Origin: Halichoerus grypus
Taxonomy: Eukaryota; Chordata; Mammalia; Carnivora; Phocidae
Direction of reading: 5' to 3'
Assembly (NCBI RefSeq): GCF_964656455.1
Contig: NC_135715.1
Location: 36,714,603 to 36,778,602, forward strand
Length of the DNA stretch: 64,000 nt
Shown one piece after another: positions 12,132 through 23,984 of the stretch. Under the pieces are notes generated by a model, which was given only the letters and a program-made list of their open reading frames with translations, ran no database searches and was not told the origin of the DNA. Position 1 is the stretch's first letter, and each line of letters begins with the position of its first letter. The position numbers and the translations under genes were made by a program.

Positions 12132-12315
12132 TTTTTTTTAAGATTTTATTTATTTGTCAGAGAGAGAGTGAGCACAGGCAGGGGAGCGGCAGGCAAAGGA
12201 AAAATCTGGCTCCCTGCTGAGCAAGGAACCTGATGCTGGACTGGATCCCAGGGTCCTGGGATCATTACCTGAGCCAAAGGCAGACGCTTAACTGACTGAG
12301 CCACCTAGGCATCCC
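12132..12315 (-). mobile_element. Can-SINE, antisense
   Basis: TTTTTTTTAAGATTTTATTT tail, GA-rich middle and reversed head GAGCCACCTAGGCATCCC. A possible imperfect TSD is GTTTTTCATATTC before and GTTTTTATTACTC after. Several substitutions suggest it is older than the copies with perfect TSDs. Confidence 0.95.
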
Positions 12316-12477
12316 AGTTTTTATTACTCCTAAAGTGATTGATTACACAGTTGAGGCCTCAAGAAACATTAACCTAGTAATGATCATAAATGCACAAATA
12401 CATACTGTGCCAAATTGGGACTAATGGCAATAAATAAGGGGAGGTTTACACCAGTGGAGGAATTAGAAATTTATTCC

Positions 12478-12672
12478 TTTTTTTTTTTTTAAGATTTTAT
12501 TTATTTATTTGAGAGAGAGAGCACACATGAGTAGGGGGGAGGGATAGAGGAAGAGGGAGAGGCAGACTCCCCACTGAGGAGGGAGCCTGACACTGGGCTC
12601 CATCCCAGGATCCCAGCATCATGACCTGAGCCAGAGACAGCTGCTTAACTGACTGAGCCACCCAGGCACTTC
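12478..12672 (-). mobile_element. Can-SINE, antisense
   Basis: T-run, AAGATTTTATTTATTTATTT, GA-rich middle, reversed head GAGCCACCCAGGCAC. The TSD is AGAAATTTATTCC upstream (ending 12477) against GGAAGTTTATTCC downstream (about 12674-12686), with two mismatches. Confidence 0.95.
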
Positions 12673-12767
12673 TGGAAGTTTATTCCTAAGTAAGAATTAA
12701 AAGAGACTTTATGGAAATAAATTATGTTGTCAAAGATACGTAAGATGTGGAAAGGCAGAAGAAATGG

Positions 12768-12836
12768 GAGAGAGGGAAGGAGGGAAGGATCAACAGAGGT
12801 GCAGAGAGAGAGAGAGAATGAGAGAGAGAATGAATG
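12768..12836. repeat. GA-rich low-complexity tract
   Basis: Imperfect GGGA and GAGA units (GAGGGAAGGAGGGAAGG, later AGAGAGAGAGAG). Its complement creates the low-complexity SLSFSLSLC segment of a minus-strand frame at 12645-12965, which is not a gene. Confidence 0.85.
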
Positions 12837-13004
12837 TGTTCCAAGGTCAACAAAGTGGAAGCACAAAACAGGCATATAAGAATAATAATATAAAATCAGT
12901 GGGTGTTTTTTTTTTTTAAAAACAAAACCTGATATGAATTCTATTAGTGTTATGACTTTGAACAAATTACCTATCTACCCCTTTTGAAGTTCAAATTTAC
13001 TTCT

Positions 13005-14430
13005 AGAGGAACAGAATAGAAAATCCAGAAATTGACCCACAACTATATGGTGAATTAATCTTCAACAAAGCAGGAAAGAATATCCAATGGAAAAAAGACA
13101 GTCTCTTCAACAAATGGTGTTGGGAAAACTGGATGGCAACATGCGGAAGAATGAAACTGGACCACCATACATAAAAATAAATTCAAAATGGATGAAAGAC
13201 CTAAATGTGAGACAGGAAACCATCAAAATCCTAGAGGAGCACACAGGCAGCAACTTCTTTGATTTTGGCCATAGCAACTTCTTACTAGATACATATCCAG
13301 AAGCAGGGAAAACAAAAGCAAAAATGAACTACTGTGCTTTCATCAAGATAAAAATCTTCTGCACAATGAAGAAAACAATCAACAAAACTAAAAGGCAAAC
13401 TATGGAATGAGAGAAGATATTTGCAAATGACATATCTGATAAAGAGTTAGTATCCAAAATCTATTAAAGATCTTATCAAATTCAACACCCAAAAAACAAA
13501 TAATCCAGTTAAGATATGGGCAGAAGACATGAATAGACATTTTCCCACAGAAGACATCCAGATGACTAACAGACATAGGAAAAGATGCTCAGCATCATTC
13601 ATCATCAGGGAAATACAAATCAAAACTACAGTGAGATGCCTTCTCAGACCTGTCAGAATGGCTAAAATCAATTACCCAGGAAACAACAGGTGTTGGCGAG
13701 GATGTGGAGAAAGGGGTACATTCTGACACCGGTGGTGGGAATGCAAACTGGTGCAGCCACTCTGGAAAACAGTATAGAGTTCCCTTAAAATTTAAAAATA
13801 GAACTACCTATGACCCACCAATTGCACTATTAGGTATTTACCCAAAGGATATAAAAATACTGATTCAAAGGGGCACATGCACTCTGATAGCAGCATTATC
13901 AACAATAGCCAAATAAAGAGCCCAAATGTCCATCAACAGATGAATGGATAAAGAAGAGGTGGTATATATATACACAATGGGATATTACTCAGCCATCGAA
14001 AAGAATGAAATCTTGCCATTTGCAACAACATAGATGGAGATACAGAGTATAATGCTAAGCAAAATAAGTCAGTCAGGGAAAGACAAATACGATATGATTT
14101 CACTCATATGTGGAATTTAAGAAACAAAACAGGTGAATATAGGGAAAAGGGAAAAAAAGGAGAGGGAAGCAAACCATAAAAGAGACTCTTAACTATAGGG
14201 AACAAATTGAGGGTTGCTGGAGGGGAGGTGGACTGCAGGATGGTATAATGGGTGATGGTATTAAGAAGGGCACTTGTAATGTTGAGCACTGAGTGTTATA
14301 TGTAAGTGATGAATCACTAAATTCTACTCCTGAAACTAATATTACACTATATGTTAACTAACTAGAATTTAAATAAAAACATGTAACATTAAAAAATAAT
14401 AAAACACACAAAAATAATAATAAAACACAA
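13005..14430 (+). mobile_element. LINE-1 3' end, carnivore/L1MA-type, 5'-truncated
   Basis: About 1.4 kb of LINE-1 in plus sense, starting inside ORF2 (GAGGAACAGAATAGAAAATC) and ending in a 3' UTR. The UTR contains 'TTGAGGGTTGCTGGAGGGGAGG', 'GAGTGTTATATGTAAGTGATGAATCAC', 'CTGAAACTAATATTACACTATATG' and an A-rich tail. The 3' UTR type is the one I associate with carnivore L1. No TSD was found. Coding capacity is broken (see the ORF2 remnant entry). Confidence 0.92.
13015..14130 (+). pseudogene. LINE-1 ORF2 C-terminal remnant, frameshifted
   Basis: Encodes the C-terminal third of the L1 ORF2 endonuclease/reverse-transcriptase protein, downstream of the catalytic domain. The reading continues in frame 1 (13087-13410, ending KKTINKTKRQTME), then frame 2 (13529-13726, with [12 protein letters not shown]), then frame 3 (13704-13916, with ALLGIYPKD), so at least two frameshifts and several stops break it. 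The Cys-containing 'CWRGCGE' segment is the conserved C-terminal landmark. No host gene is implied; it cannot make a functional protein. Confidence 0.9.
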
Positions 14431-14439
14431 CCTCATTCA

Positions 14440-15376
14440 AAAAATTAATTCAATGAAATGTTAAGAAAACCAACAACCTCATTAAAAGAGAGACCAAACA
14501 CCTTACATCAGAGAAATGCAAATTAAAAACAATGAGATACCACTACACACCTATTAGAATGGCCCGAATCTGGTATACCAATACCAAAACTGCTAAGGAT
14601 ATGGAATAACAGGAACCTCATTCATTGCTGTGGGAAGCCACTTTGGAAGACAGTTTGGCAGTTTCTTACCAAACTAAACACATTCTTACCAAATGATCCA
14701 GCAATTGTACTTCTTGGTATTTACCCAAAGGAGTTGAAAAAATGTCTACACAAAAATACTGCGCATAGATGTTTATAGCAACTTTATTCATCCTTGCCAA
14801 AACTTGGAAGCAACCAAGATGTCCTTCGATAATGAATAGACAAACTGGTACATCTAAACAATGAGATGTTATTTAGTGCTAAAAAGAAATGAACCATAAA
14901 GCCATGGAAAGGCATGGGGGAAACTTAAATGCATATTGTTGAATGGAAGAAGACAATCAGGCTACATACTGTATGATTCCAACTATATTACATTCTAGAA
15001 AAGGCAAAACTATGAAGACAGTAAAGGTATCAGTGGTTGCCAGGGCTTGACAGGGTGATGGGTGGGGGGAAGGGATGATTGGATAAAGCACAAAGGATTT
15101 TTAGAGCAGTGAGAGTATTCTGATACTATAATGGCAGATACACGTCGTTATACATTTGTCAAAGCCTATAGAATGTACAACACTAAGAGTGAACCCTAAT
15201 GTAAACTATGCACTTTGGGTGCTAATGACATATCAGTCTAAGTTCATCAAACAAAAAATGTGCCATTCTGGTGAAGGATGTGTATAATGGGGAGGCAATG
15301 CATGTGTGGGAGCAAGGTATATATGAGAAATCTCTGTACCTCCTGCTCGATGTTGCTGTGAACCTAAAACTCTTCT
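14440..15376 (+). mobile_element. Old LINE-1 (L1M) 3' end
   Basis: A second, more diverged L1 tail directly after the first. Ordered phrases include 'GAGATACCACTACACACCTATTAGAATGG', 'TTTGGCAGTTTCTTACCAAA', 'GTATTTACCCAAAGGAG', 'GGTATCAGTGGTTGCCAGGG', 'TGGGTGCTAATGACATATCAG' and the end 'GCTGTGAACCTAAAACTCTTCTAAA'. The 3' UTR is of the L1MC/L1MD-like kind by memory. It served as target for the small L1 insertion that follows. Confidence 0.88.
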
Positions 15377-15390
15377 AAAAAATAAATTCT

Positions 15391-15509
15391 TGGGAGGGTA
15401 TGTGCTATGGTGAGCGCTGTGAATTGTGTAAGCCTGATGAATCACAGACCTGTACCCCTGAAGAATTTAATATATTATATGATAATAAAAAAGGCAAAAA
15501 TAAATAAAT
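15391..15509 (+). mobile_element. Tiny 5'-truncated carnivore LINE-1 tail
   Basis: Only about 119 bp of a carnivore L1 3' UTR (GAATTGTGTAAGCCTGATGA, 'CAGACCTGTACCCCTGAAG', 'ATATATTATATG', A-rich tail). It is flanked by a 14-bp TSD, AAAAAATAAATTCT, at 15377-15390 and 15510-15523. The insertion point is in the A-rich end of the older L1, a typical L1 endonuclease target. Confidence 0.9.
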
Positions 15510-15739
15510 AAAAAATAAATTCTATTTCTAAAAATTTTATACTTCAATAGTTAAATACATTTTAGAGAACATTTCAGAACACTCAAATTTGGCTTGCTTT
15601 TACTAAAGAAGTTTCTAAAAGTATTTTGCAATGTTTCAATGGCATACATTTGCAAAAGGAAAAGTTTTATTGATCCTAGACCCCTCACAAAGTTATTTTT
15701 GTGGTGGTAAATACATTTATTTTAAAAAACTTTTATTTA

Positions 15740-15940
15740 GGGGCGCCTGGGTGGCTCAGTCGTTAAGCGTCTGCCTTCAGCTCAGGTCATGATCCCACCG
15801 TCCTGGGATCAAGCCCCACATCGGGCTCCCTGCTCCGCGGGAAGCCTGCTTCTCCCTCTCCCACTCCGCCTGCTTGTGTTCCCTCTCTTGCTGTGTCTCT
15901 CTCTGTCAAATAAATAAAATCTTAAAAAAAAAACAACAAC
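15740..15940 (+). mobile_element. Can-SINE, full length, young-type
   Basis: GGGCGCCTGGGTGGCTCAG head, 'CTGCTCCGCGGGAAGCC' middle, 'GCTTGTGTTCCCTCTCTTGC' 3' part, and a tail ending AAACAACAACAAC. Perfect 12-bp TSD AACTTTTATTTA at 15728-15739 and 15941-15952. Confidence 0.97.
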
Positions 15941-15952
15941 AACTTTTATTTA

Positions 15953-18900
15953 CAGTTTTACTTGTGCTCAACAAAGAGTAAAATGATAGTTATTCCATGC
16001 AACTCTCTTCCCTATCATAAAGAGTTATATGGCGTACTTATTCTCCAGGATAATTGTAAACAGCCAGTCAGGATGTTGGTCTCTTTCTTTCTTCAAATAC
16101 ATCTATCAGCCTGTTCCTAACGGCCAGGCACAATTGCTGCAGAAGTTTATTTAAACACCTTCTATTTAAGTCTTCATTAAGTTTTTATGCAAATAATATG
16201 TAATTGGAATAGTTGTATTAAAACAACTTAAGAATAAATTAGCTATTACATTCAAATAGTCCAAAATCTTTTAAGAACTATTTAATCTTCACTGTATTGA
16301 ACATAATAATGATTGAATGACTTTTGAATCCCATAGCTACATGTTAAAATGAGGGGAAAAACTCTCAATATTATTTGCTTTATCACAGAATTCACTTTAT
16401 ATATGTTAATATTCTGATGTTACATGTATTAATATTTGCTTTCTTAACTGCTTCACAGTAAAATATTTCCAAATATAATTAGAATCATTAAGACTCTACT
16501 TGTAGTTTTGGCTGACATGGATTTGGTTTATATGATTATAAACCAAAAGAAAATTTAGTAAAAATTTAATTAGCATTTATGACTGGAAACAGTATTCAAT
16601 CATGCAAACATATGATGGAAGTTGATTATATTATATTTGGGAGAAGTACTTGGAAGAACTTAATCACTATATAACAGTTGCCTCAAGGAGATTAACTACC
16701 ATTTTGAGCTAGAGTAATAAACATGTCTGTCCTGCATTTATTTTAATTGTTAGAATATCCAACTAATGAAAAAATGAATCTCTAGAAATGTTTTCACTAG
16801 TACCTTAACATTTTGAATGGTTTATCTAATGAATAAATTTAGTTATCGGACTCACCCTAAGTGATAGTCTAGGAATTCTTTTTTTTTCTTTTTGTAGCTT
16901 ACACTTCATTTTCTGATACCATAAGTTTCAGTTTGATATCACCAGTGAAAAATATTTACTGTATAAATGACTGAGGCTTTTAGCCTGTCAGAAATGACAT
17001 TGGATTATCTTATGACTTTTATGGGCTTGCAGTTTTTCACTTCATAGTTTATCTTGCTTTATATATAGGTATGCTACCTAAAGAGGAATGAAAAATGATG
17101 TACTTTTGTTGTTGTCGTCATGTAAGGGTGTCATTATGTGTCTTACTTTAGTATGCCTTAGGGTATTTTATATACTTCTTTTATTCTAATACCTCTACAA
17201 ATGCAGAGGATACATCTGATAACAAACTTCATTTTTGTCAGAAATAGAAATAATATAAAAGGATTCTCCTTTTATAGAAAAAGGTGCTTACAGTTAAAGC
17301 ACTTGAATATTACATTTAATATCCTGGAAATGTAAAAAAAAAGACTTTAATATAAATGTTAATATTCAATGCAAGAAGAATTTACATTACATAAGAACGA
17401 ACAATAGAGCTAGATGTGTGCTCCTTCAGATTCTCTGCTGTTTCATCACACATCTCTCTTAAGTTCCCTAACAGTCATCGTTGCCGAAATTATGTTTACT
17501 ACTGATACTATCCTCACATTGCAGACATCTGAAATTTAGCTTTTCAAAACTTACATTCCTCTTGACCGAGGCTCAATGCCAAGTACCTTCCTTATAACAC
17601 TGGATCAAGAAGCCCAACTTTCTCCCACATTCTAGACCCTGTCTGACTCACGACCAGAATCTAAGAGCATTCTCATAATAAACACTTGTTGATGGACTGA
17701 TTTGTGTAGCAGCTTAATAGTAAAAACAGTGGTCCTTTATCATACCTTGTCATTCACCTTTTTAGGGTAAATAACATGATGAAAAAATATGCAAACTTAT
17801 ATGTGCACGCACATACACACATTTGTGTGTGAATAAGTAAATATAAATACATTTGGAGATTTTGTACTTATTATATGTAATTATATATAAACATATAAGT
17901 ATATATTCATAATTCATATATGTATAGACTCGATGTTTATCTTATATTATGGAAACACACAGGATCTGTGTGACTTTTTTGGTTTGGTATTTTTGGTCTG
18001 GGTATTACTGATAAAGAGACATGCTAATTTACTTTAACATTATATTAATTTAATTATTAACATTGGATATTTATTAATTGGTTACTTACACACCTAATAA
18101 TTTTTATTGCTTAGATGGGGAAAAAACAGTATGTAAGCTATTTAGGAAGAAATGGCATTCATTAAAATAATATTTTATAGAGAAAATGCATTTATGGTTT
18201 TATTTTTATTAGGTCCCAAAATTTTTACCGTAAATGCTACATAGTTCTCAAAACCTGCCCTGTTATCTTCCTATAACAAAATCTAAAGAGGTTTTTAATA
18301 GTGCTTTTATTAAAAGAAAACACTGTTTTTGCTGAGATTGAATAAATCTGTTTAAAATGAGTGTTAATATAAGCACATTTTTCTGAACAGTTTCAAAATA
18401 GATTCAGAGCTAGAAAGGAGGGTTGCATTAAAAATTACCAGTTCCTCCTCATGCTGAGAAACAAACAGTACTTCATAGCTATTGAGACTTTGAGACTAGA
18501 CTGTTCTGTTCAAGTCAAGATTCCACTATAAAATTCCACATTTGGTTTGTCTAAATATAGTTTACTTCTTTTGCCTGCCCTGTGGTGTTTTCCAACCCTG
18601 CCATCTGTGCTGGGATTATTTACATTAAATTAGAGCATTTAGCTTTATTCCCTGGCTGTAATCTGGCTCAAACTTCACTTTATATGTTGTCACCATCAAT
18701 AGATTTCTACTGAGATTTGCTTCCTCCAATATCACCTGTAAAAATGTTAGTTGTACGCTTTCCTCTATCACTGGGATTTTTTCCCCTTTTCATGCCCTGT
18801 CAGCTCTCCTTATAATTTGAGTGTTTTGTATTTTCTGTTTGCTTTTTCCCATAATGCCCCTTTTGTGTACAGATACTTCTTGTTTGTTAATACTAAAAAC

Positions 18901-19290
18901 ACTCTTGTTGCAGTTGTTCCTGAACAATGACTTCTATCACTAGATCTCTATTCACACAAGTAAAAAATATAGGGTTTTAGAAATAAAAAAAAACAATTCA
19001 CTCCACACTTTTAGCCCAGAAATAATTTTGTAAGATTTTTAAATCTAGTTGTTCATTTCATAGAAAATTAAAGAGAAAGAAGGAGGAAGCTGGTACAAAA
19101 GGAAAACCAACGGCCTCAAGAAAAATTAGCTGACAAAAAGTGATATAAAAGGGTGGCATATTATAAAATATTTCCAAGTCATATCAAAATGTGGCCACTT
19201 GGTATTGGAAAAAATAGTTATGGGATATTCCGAAGGTTCAAAGAACACCGTTGAATTAATGCATAGCCGTTGATGTTCTTAGTATACAAA
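15953..19290. other. Repeat-poor unassigned interval
   Basis: About 3.3 kb without any SINE, L1 tail or coding frame that I can recognise. It contains AT-rich palindromic simple sequence (ACATATA-type, about 17810-17935). The less AT-rich parts at 17400-17700 and 18540-18930 have no open frame of note. The lack of young insertions may be chance or may mark constrained non-coding DNA; sequence alone does not say. Confidence 0.5.
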
Positions 19291-19310
19291 CTAAACTGTC
19301 ATAATTTTTT

Positions 19311-19414
19311 TTTAAGTAGGTTCCATGCCTAGCGTGGAGCCCAATGCAGGGCCCGAACCCACAACCCTAAGATCAAGAGTCGGGTGCTCAACCAACTGAG
19401 CCACCCAGGTGTCC
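19311..19414 (-). mobile_element. Can-SINE, short older form, antisense
   Basis: Short tail 'AAGTAGGTTCCATGCC', then 'CCCGAACCCACAACCC' (reversed B box) and reversed head GAGCCACCCAGGTGTCC. A perfect 20-bp duplication, CTAAACTGTCATAATTTTTT, lies at 19291-19310 and 19415-19434. A perfect TSD on this short class is notable because most short copies here have lost theirs. Confidence 0.95.
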
Positions 19415-19434
19415 CTAAACTGTCATAATTTTTT

Positions 19435-20808
19435 AAGCTTTCCATTCACTCTTCAGAATGCAGAATAGGATAAAACATATCAGAGTTAAAATTCTTTTTA
19501 AAATTTCATGCTCAGTGAAGTTTATCTTTGAGTTTGAAGAAAATCTTTTTATCAAAACTGACACATTCTCAAAGTACAAGTAATCTGTTTACTGGATATA
19601 GTTGGTAGTGTATTATCATTTACATGTTTACATTCTCTGTATGTGTCTATCATTTCTCTAATATTATTCTCCATTCTTCAAAATCAGCGTTGTATTTTAT
19701 TTATTTCTACACTTTCTAATGTGAGCTTCCCTTTGAAATGATACATGTTACCATACAAAATTTCTAGTTATTTTCTAAAACTAAAGCAATAAAACAGAAA
19801 AGGCTGTGTATACATTTTGACAGTAGTTGAAAAGAGAGAGCACATTGGAAGTGGGAAAGATCATTAAGTAAGTTTCTTTTTACAGTTATTATCTTCAAAG
19901 GTTTGGAAACCAAGAGAATAAAAAGTGCAAAATAGTTTGCATCATGCAGTCATTTGTGAATTAAAGTAGTGTAGTGATAGGGTCATCTGGTTATCCTTGT
20001 GTTAATATTTGTGTCTGTAGTGATTCATTTTTTTTCTCACTATTCAGAAAAATATGGGTGCCTTATATTAGTGATTTTCAGTGCTGCATACGTCATTCCA
20101 CATAAAATTATATATTGATCAAACACTTACATCAGCAACTTTTAATGTTCTACATCTAGATTAACACTACAGAGAATTAGTCATTGAAAACTGAAAATAC
20201 ACAATGTTATTTCTGACTTCATGACATTCATTATATTTCTTACAATTGATTTATCAGAGTATATGCTTAAACTATGCAGACCCAATGGCAAATTAAAGTA
20301 AGGCTAATACCACTAGAAAAATATAATCTCTAGGAAATAATTTCATATAAATTATGTTTACTGAAATTTTGTCTCACTTAGAAGACAAACAAATGAAATT
20401 ATCTCTATTGTAAAGTTTGTATATTTAGAACATTGAAAACACTAAAGCAGTTCTTTTACAGAACAGGACATAGGCTACTCTGGGTCACTTGGACATCTTA
20501 CAACTTTTATCTCTCTACTGATAGTACTATTTCAATGTCAGAATATTTCAGTAATATCAAAGTAACTGGCAAGAACAAAACCATCATTTTTTTTAATATT
20601 GCTTATTTAGGGAAAGTCTGCCCCTAATAAAAATGAACAAGCAATAGTGGGAGGAAACTGAAAACATTTTTGCTGCCCTCTTTTGAGGAATTACTGATAG
20701 AAAAAAGAAGCTTATCCTTTACTTTGTTAAATACACATGATAAAAGATAGGCTTATTTTTGCTATCAGAAAATAGGCAATATGGAAATTTACTTATGATA
20801 TGGAATTA
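19435..20808. other. Unassigned AT-rich DNA
   Basis: No gene or repeat recognised. The small open frame at 20433-20627 has no domain or coding context. Confidence 0.5.
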
Positions 20809-20920
20809 TTCCTCCTTTTCCTCTTGCCCCTATTCCTTCCTTCTTCCCTCCTCATCTTCTTCTCCCTCCTCCTCTTTGTCATTGTCTTTTTGTTCTTCTT
20901 GTTCTTGTTCTTGTTCTTTG
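20809..20920. repeat. Polypyrimidine low-complexity tract
   Basis: About 110 bases of nearly pure C/T on the plus strand (CCTCC, TTCCTT and TTCTTGTTC units). It gives a serine-rich artefact frame at 20759-20953 (SSSSSPSSSLSLSF). Such homopurine/homopyrimidine tracts can form triplex structure; no function is implied. Confidence 0.9.
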
Positions 20921-20944
20921 CTTCCAAATATGGGTATACTCTTT

Positions 20945-21010
20945 AGTCTTTAATTCAATGTGTTCCTTCTATATGCCAAACACTATGCTAGCCATCAGAA
21001 AATGATGGTC
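20945..21010 (-). mobile_element. Possible L2 fragment
   Basis: Short match in minus sense to the L2 3' phrase: 'CCTTCTATATGCCAAACACTATGCTAGCCA' against the usual 'CTATGTGCCAGGCACTG.GCTAGG'. Only about 60 bases are recognisable. Confidence 0.4.
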
Positions 21011-21977
21011 AAAGAAATACAGTCACCAAATATTATTTTTAATCAAGAGAATTCCCACTGAAATATTTTAAAATTGATAAATGGTTTGGCTTATGTTATG
21101 AAACTTTAGAATAGGAACTATAAGTAAAGGAAAATAAATTTATGAATCTAATATTTTATTCAAGTGTGTAAAACAACCAGCAGGACACTTTGAGAATAGC
21201 TTGAGTTTGGATAATATGAATTAAAACAAATAACTTTTGTGTTAGAACTCCACCTAAACCGTAAATGAATTTGTTAATTCCTCTTTCCTACTGCTTTTGA
21301 GATACCTAGTGAAGGCCATTACGACTGCTTATCTGCTCTTCTAAATGAATGCCCTAATGAATTAAGGTGGTAGCCAACTATGATAGTGGTTTCGGTCACT
21401 GAAGTGTCTTGGAAATACAGTCTGCCAGCAGCTAAGCTTTTATTCACAACAAAACCTGCCAAGAGAAATGACCTTGCTGCATATTTATAATTTTCAAAGG
21501 AAATTTCAGAGAATTACTTCCATTTTTATCCAAAGAAATTGGACTAGCAAAACAAGATGAATGAAGTCTTGACTGAATGATTTTGGCAGTGAATAAATCA
21601 AAGTTTAGAAGTTGCTGTTAAGTGATTTTAGCTGCTAAAATGCGTCTAAGGTTTTGTACAAGAAGGGCAAGCTGCTATTCAGTCATCGTGTGGTACAACA
21701 AGCTATTACATGTGAACATGCTTCTAGGGTTTGGGAGAAACAAAATCAACGAAACAATGAAATGATCAGAGTCTCATTGTATGCAGGTATCTTATGACAT
21801 ACCCAACTTGCCACATATACATACCATATATAATTAAATTTATATATGCTATATGTAAAAATATCTATGTATAAAATGAAAGGATTTGGAAAATTTTACA
21901 CTAAATGCAACAGTAAATTCAGATGGTAGGCTTAATTGAATTCTGTAAAATATTCAGAAGGGAAACATCTTTTGATT
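21011..21977. other. Repeat-free, balanced-composition interval
   Basis: No repeat, gene or open frame seen. The part 21240-21720 is less AT-rich than its surroundings and contains no simple sequence, making it one of the better candidates here for a conserved non-coding element. That is inference from composition only. Confidence 0.4.
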
Positions 21978-21992
21978 ATAATTCTTCCTTTT

Positions 21993-22119
21993 GGGGTGCC
22001 TGGCTGGCTCAGTCAGTAGTGTGTGCAACTTGATCTCAGGGTTGTGAGTTTGAGCCCCACGTTGGGTGTTGAGATTCCTTAAAAATAAAATCCTTAAAAC
22101 AATAAAAATAAAGAATAAT
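21993..22119 (+). mobile_element. Can-SINE, short older form
   Basis: Head GGGGTGCCTGGCTGGCTCAG, B-box-like 'GTGAGTTTGAGCCCCACGTTGGG', A-rich tail with AATAAAATCC. A probable diverged TSD: ATAATTCTTCCTTTT before and AAAATTCTTTCTTTTT after. Confidence 0.92.
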
Positions 22120-22317
22120 AAAATTCTTTCTTTTTCCAATTTCCTAATATTTTTGAGATAAAAATAAAACACAAACAGCAACAACACCAGCAAAAAGTGT
22201 AAAGAGTTACTCAGAATCCTAGATATTTTCTAGGGCTGCATTTTTTTTTCCTTTGTAATGAAATAGTCCAATCTTAATATAATCAAATTGCTCTTCAGTC
22301 ATTTAAACTGTTGAATT

Positions 22318-22450
22318 ATATGCAAGCAATGAATCATAGAACACTACATCAAAAACTAATGATGTACTGTATGGTGACTAACATAACATAATAAAAATGA
22401 TAATTAAAAAATAATAAAAAATATCTTCAAGACCAAAAGAAAAAAAAAAT
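22318..22450 (+). mobile_element. Very short carnivore LINE-1 tail
   Basis: Contains the distal carnivore L1 3' UTR unit: 'GCAATGAATCATAGAACACTACATC', 'AAAACTAATGATGTACTGTATGG', 'ACATAACATAATAAAAATG'. After the A-rich L1 end comes a 17-nt non-L1 stretch (ATCTTCAAGACCAAAAG) and a second A-run. The TSD is AAA(C/T)TGTTGAATT at 22305-22317 and 22451-22463. Confidence 0.85.
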
Positions 22451-22463
22451 AAATTGTTGAATT

Positions 22464-23984
22464 TTCTTGTTGAAATGCAATCCAGAAGCCGACAAACATT
22501 TGTTGCAGTTCTTCTCTGTAGAACTCTTAGATTTCCTCAGGAGACAGCCCACATTCACTTTGTACTGGGAACTTCTCAGTAAGCAAACCTCTGGCTACCA
22601 TTCTTCCAAATGTTTAAGTTTTGAGTAACTTTTTAATATTTATCCTGCTTAAATTACGCCCTCAGTTAATTATTTTTTCAGAGGATTCCCTTTGATCTCA
22701 CCCTTCAGTGCTTTCAAAAATAAAACGAGCGACTTCTCGTGAGAAGTTGCACCATGAAAAGAGCAGTAGCTATAGTTAGATCTGGATTGGTACCAATTGT
22801 CTTCTAATCTTACACTATAAACTTGAATACTTTGTTCTTTATTAATTTAGGGGATTTATACTTAACCATCTGAAGGACATTAGCAGAATCCATATTGTGT
22901 GGTATTAGCACTTGTGATTGGTATCGGATTATGGTTTATAAATGAGAATCATACCTATTGTATTCATCATAATAACGAACATGTTTTAACTTAGTGTTGT
23001 AAGGATCAGTGGAGCTATAACAGATAGGTAAGTGTAATATATAAATTCAAATACAATTTAGCTTGGTTAAAAAAGAGGTCTATAAAGACTGTTGCTGGTT
23101 ACCTTTCTTTGCTTATTGTGTGTATCAAATATCTGATTTTAATAAGTACTACCATCATCCATCCCTAGCTTGGTCTAGACATCTACATAGAGTTGTCTTT
23201 GAAGAATTTATTTGACTCAAGAAATTACAAATAACAAAAGATAAACTTTTTGAAAATAAATGGATGTATAAACTATGCTAGGAATTATAAGAAATCACTA
23301 ACTGTATCTACTTAGTTTGATCAAAAGTGATATATACTAGGTTTGAATATAAGTCTGTACTTTTCCATAGTAAGTAAGCAGTGAGAAACCTGAACCAGTT
23401 AGACTAAGGGAGTATTTGTCAAAAATTATTCACATTTTATGTGAGAAACAAAGGCTAAATAAACATGTGGCATTCTTGGTAAAACATACATTGTAAATCG
23501 TAGTACTTTCGATAGCCTCCAAATTGCAGATGTGAATGTTGATCCCTAAGAAGTTATGGCATGTGGTGTATCCCTGCGACCTAGCCATTCTTAGGGGAAA
23601 GACATCAATAATTCACTCTGAAATATGAAATTAGATGTATATATAATAATAAGTTTACTTATACTTACATATGTATTTGGTAAAAGGCCAATATCATACT
23701 GAGGAAAATCTAATTTTAGTTTGGTAAGAATGTTTTGTTTGTTTCTTTTATTCATAAATGAGTGTTGAATTCTGTTCAGTGATTTATTTTACATCTACTA
23801 GAATTATTATACTATTTTTCTTCATTTCTGTGAAAAACAGATTACTCACAGAAAGAAATCTCTTGCCAAAATTCAATGTCCATTCATGGTTTATTTTATA
23901 TTTATCTATCTTAGGGTTTGCTGACCTCTTGAATTTGTAAGCTAATGTTCTTTCCCCAAATATTTGTGATATGTTTGCCATTTT
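22464..23984. other. Unassigned DNA, possible MIR remnant
   Basis: No gene recognised. Around 22755-23030 several MIR-like blocks occur in plus order, ending 'TAAGGATCAGTGGAGCT', but they are too diverged to be firm. A near-perfect 10-bp hairpin (GCGACTTCTC, loop GT, GAGAAGTTGC) is at 22729-22750. Confidence 0.4.

Noticed and set aside
12645..12965. 106-codon minus-strand frame
   Set aside because: The low-complexity SLSFSLSL text comes from a GA-rich tract and the end from a SINE.
13087..13410. 107-codon plus-strand open frame as a host gene
   Set aside because: It is LINE-1 ORF2 C-terminal text, continued by frameshift in the other two frames.
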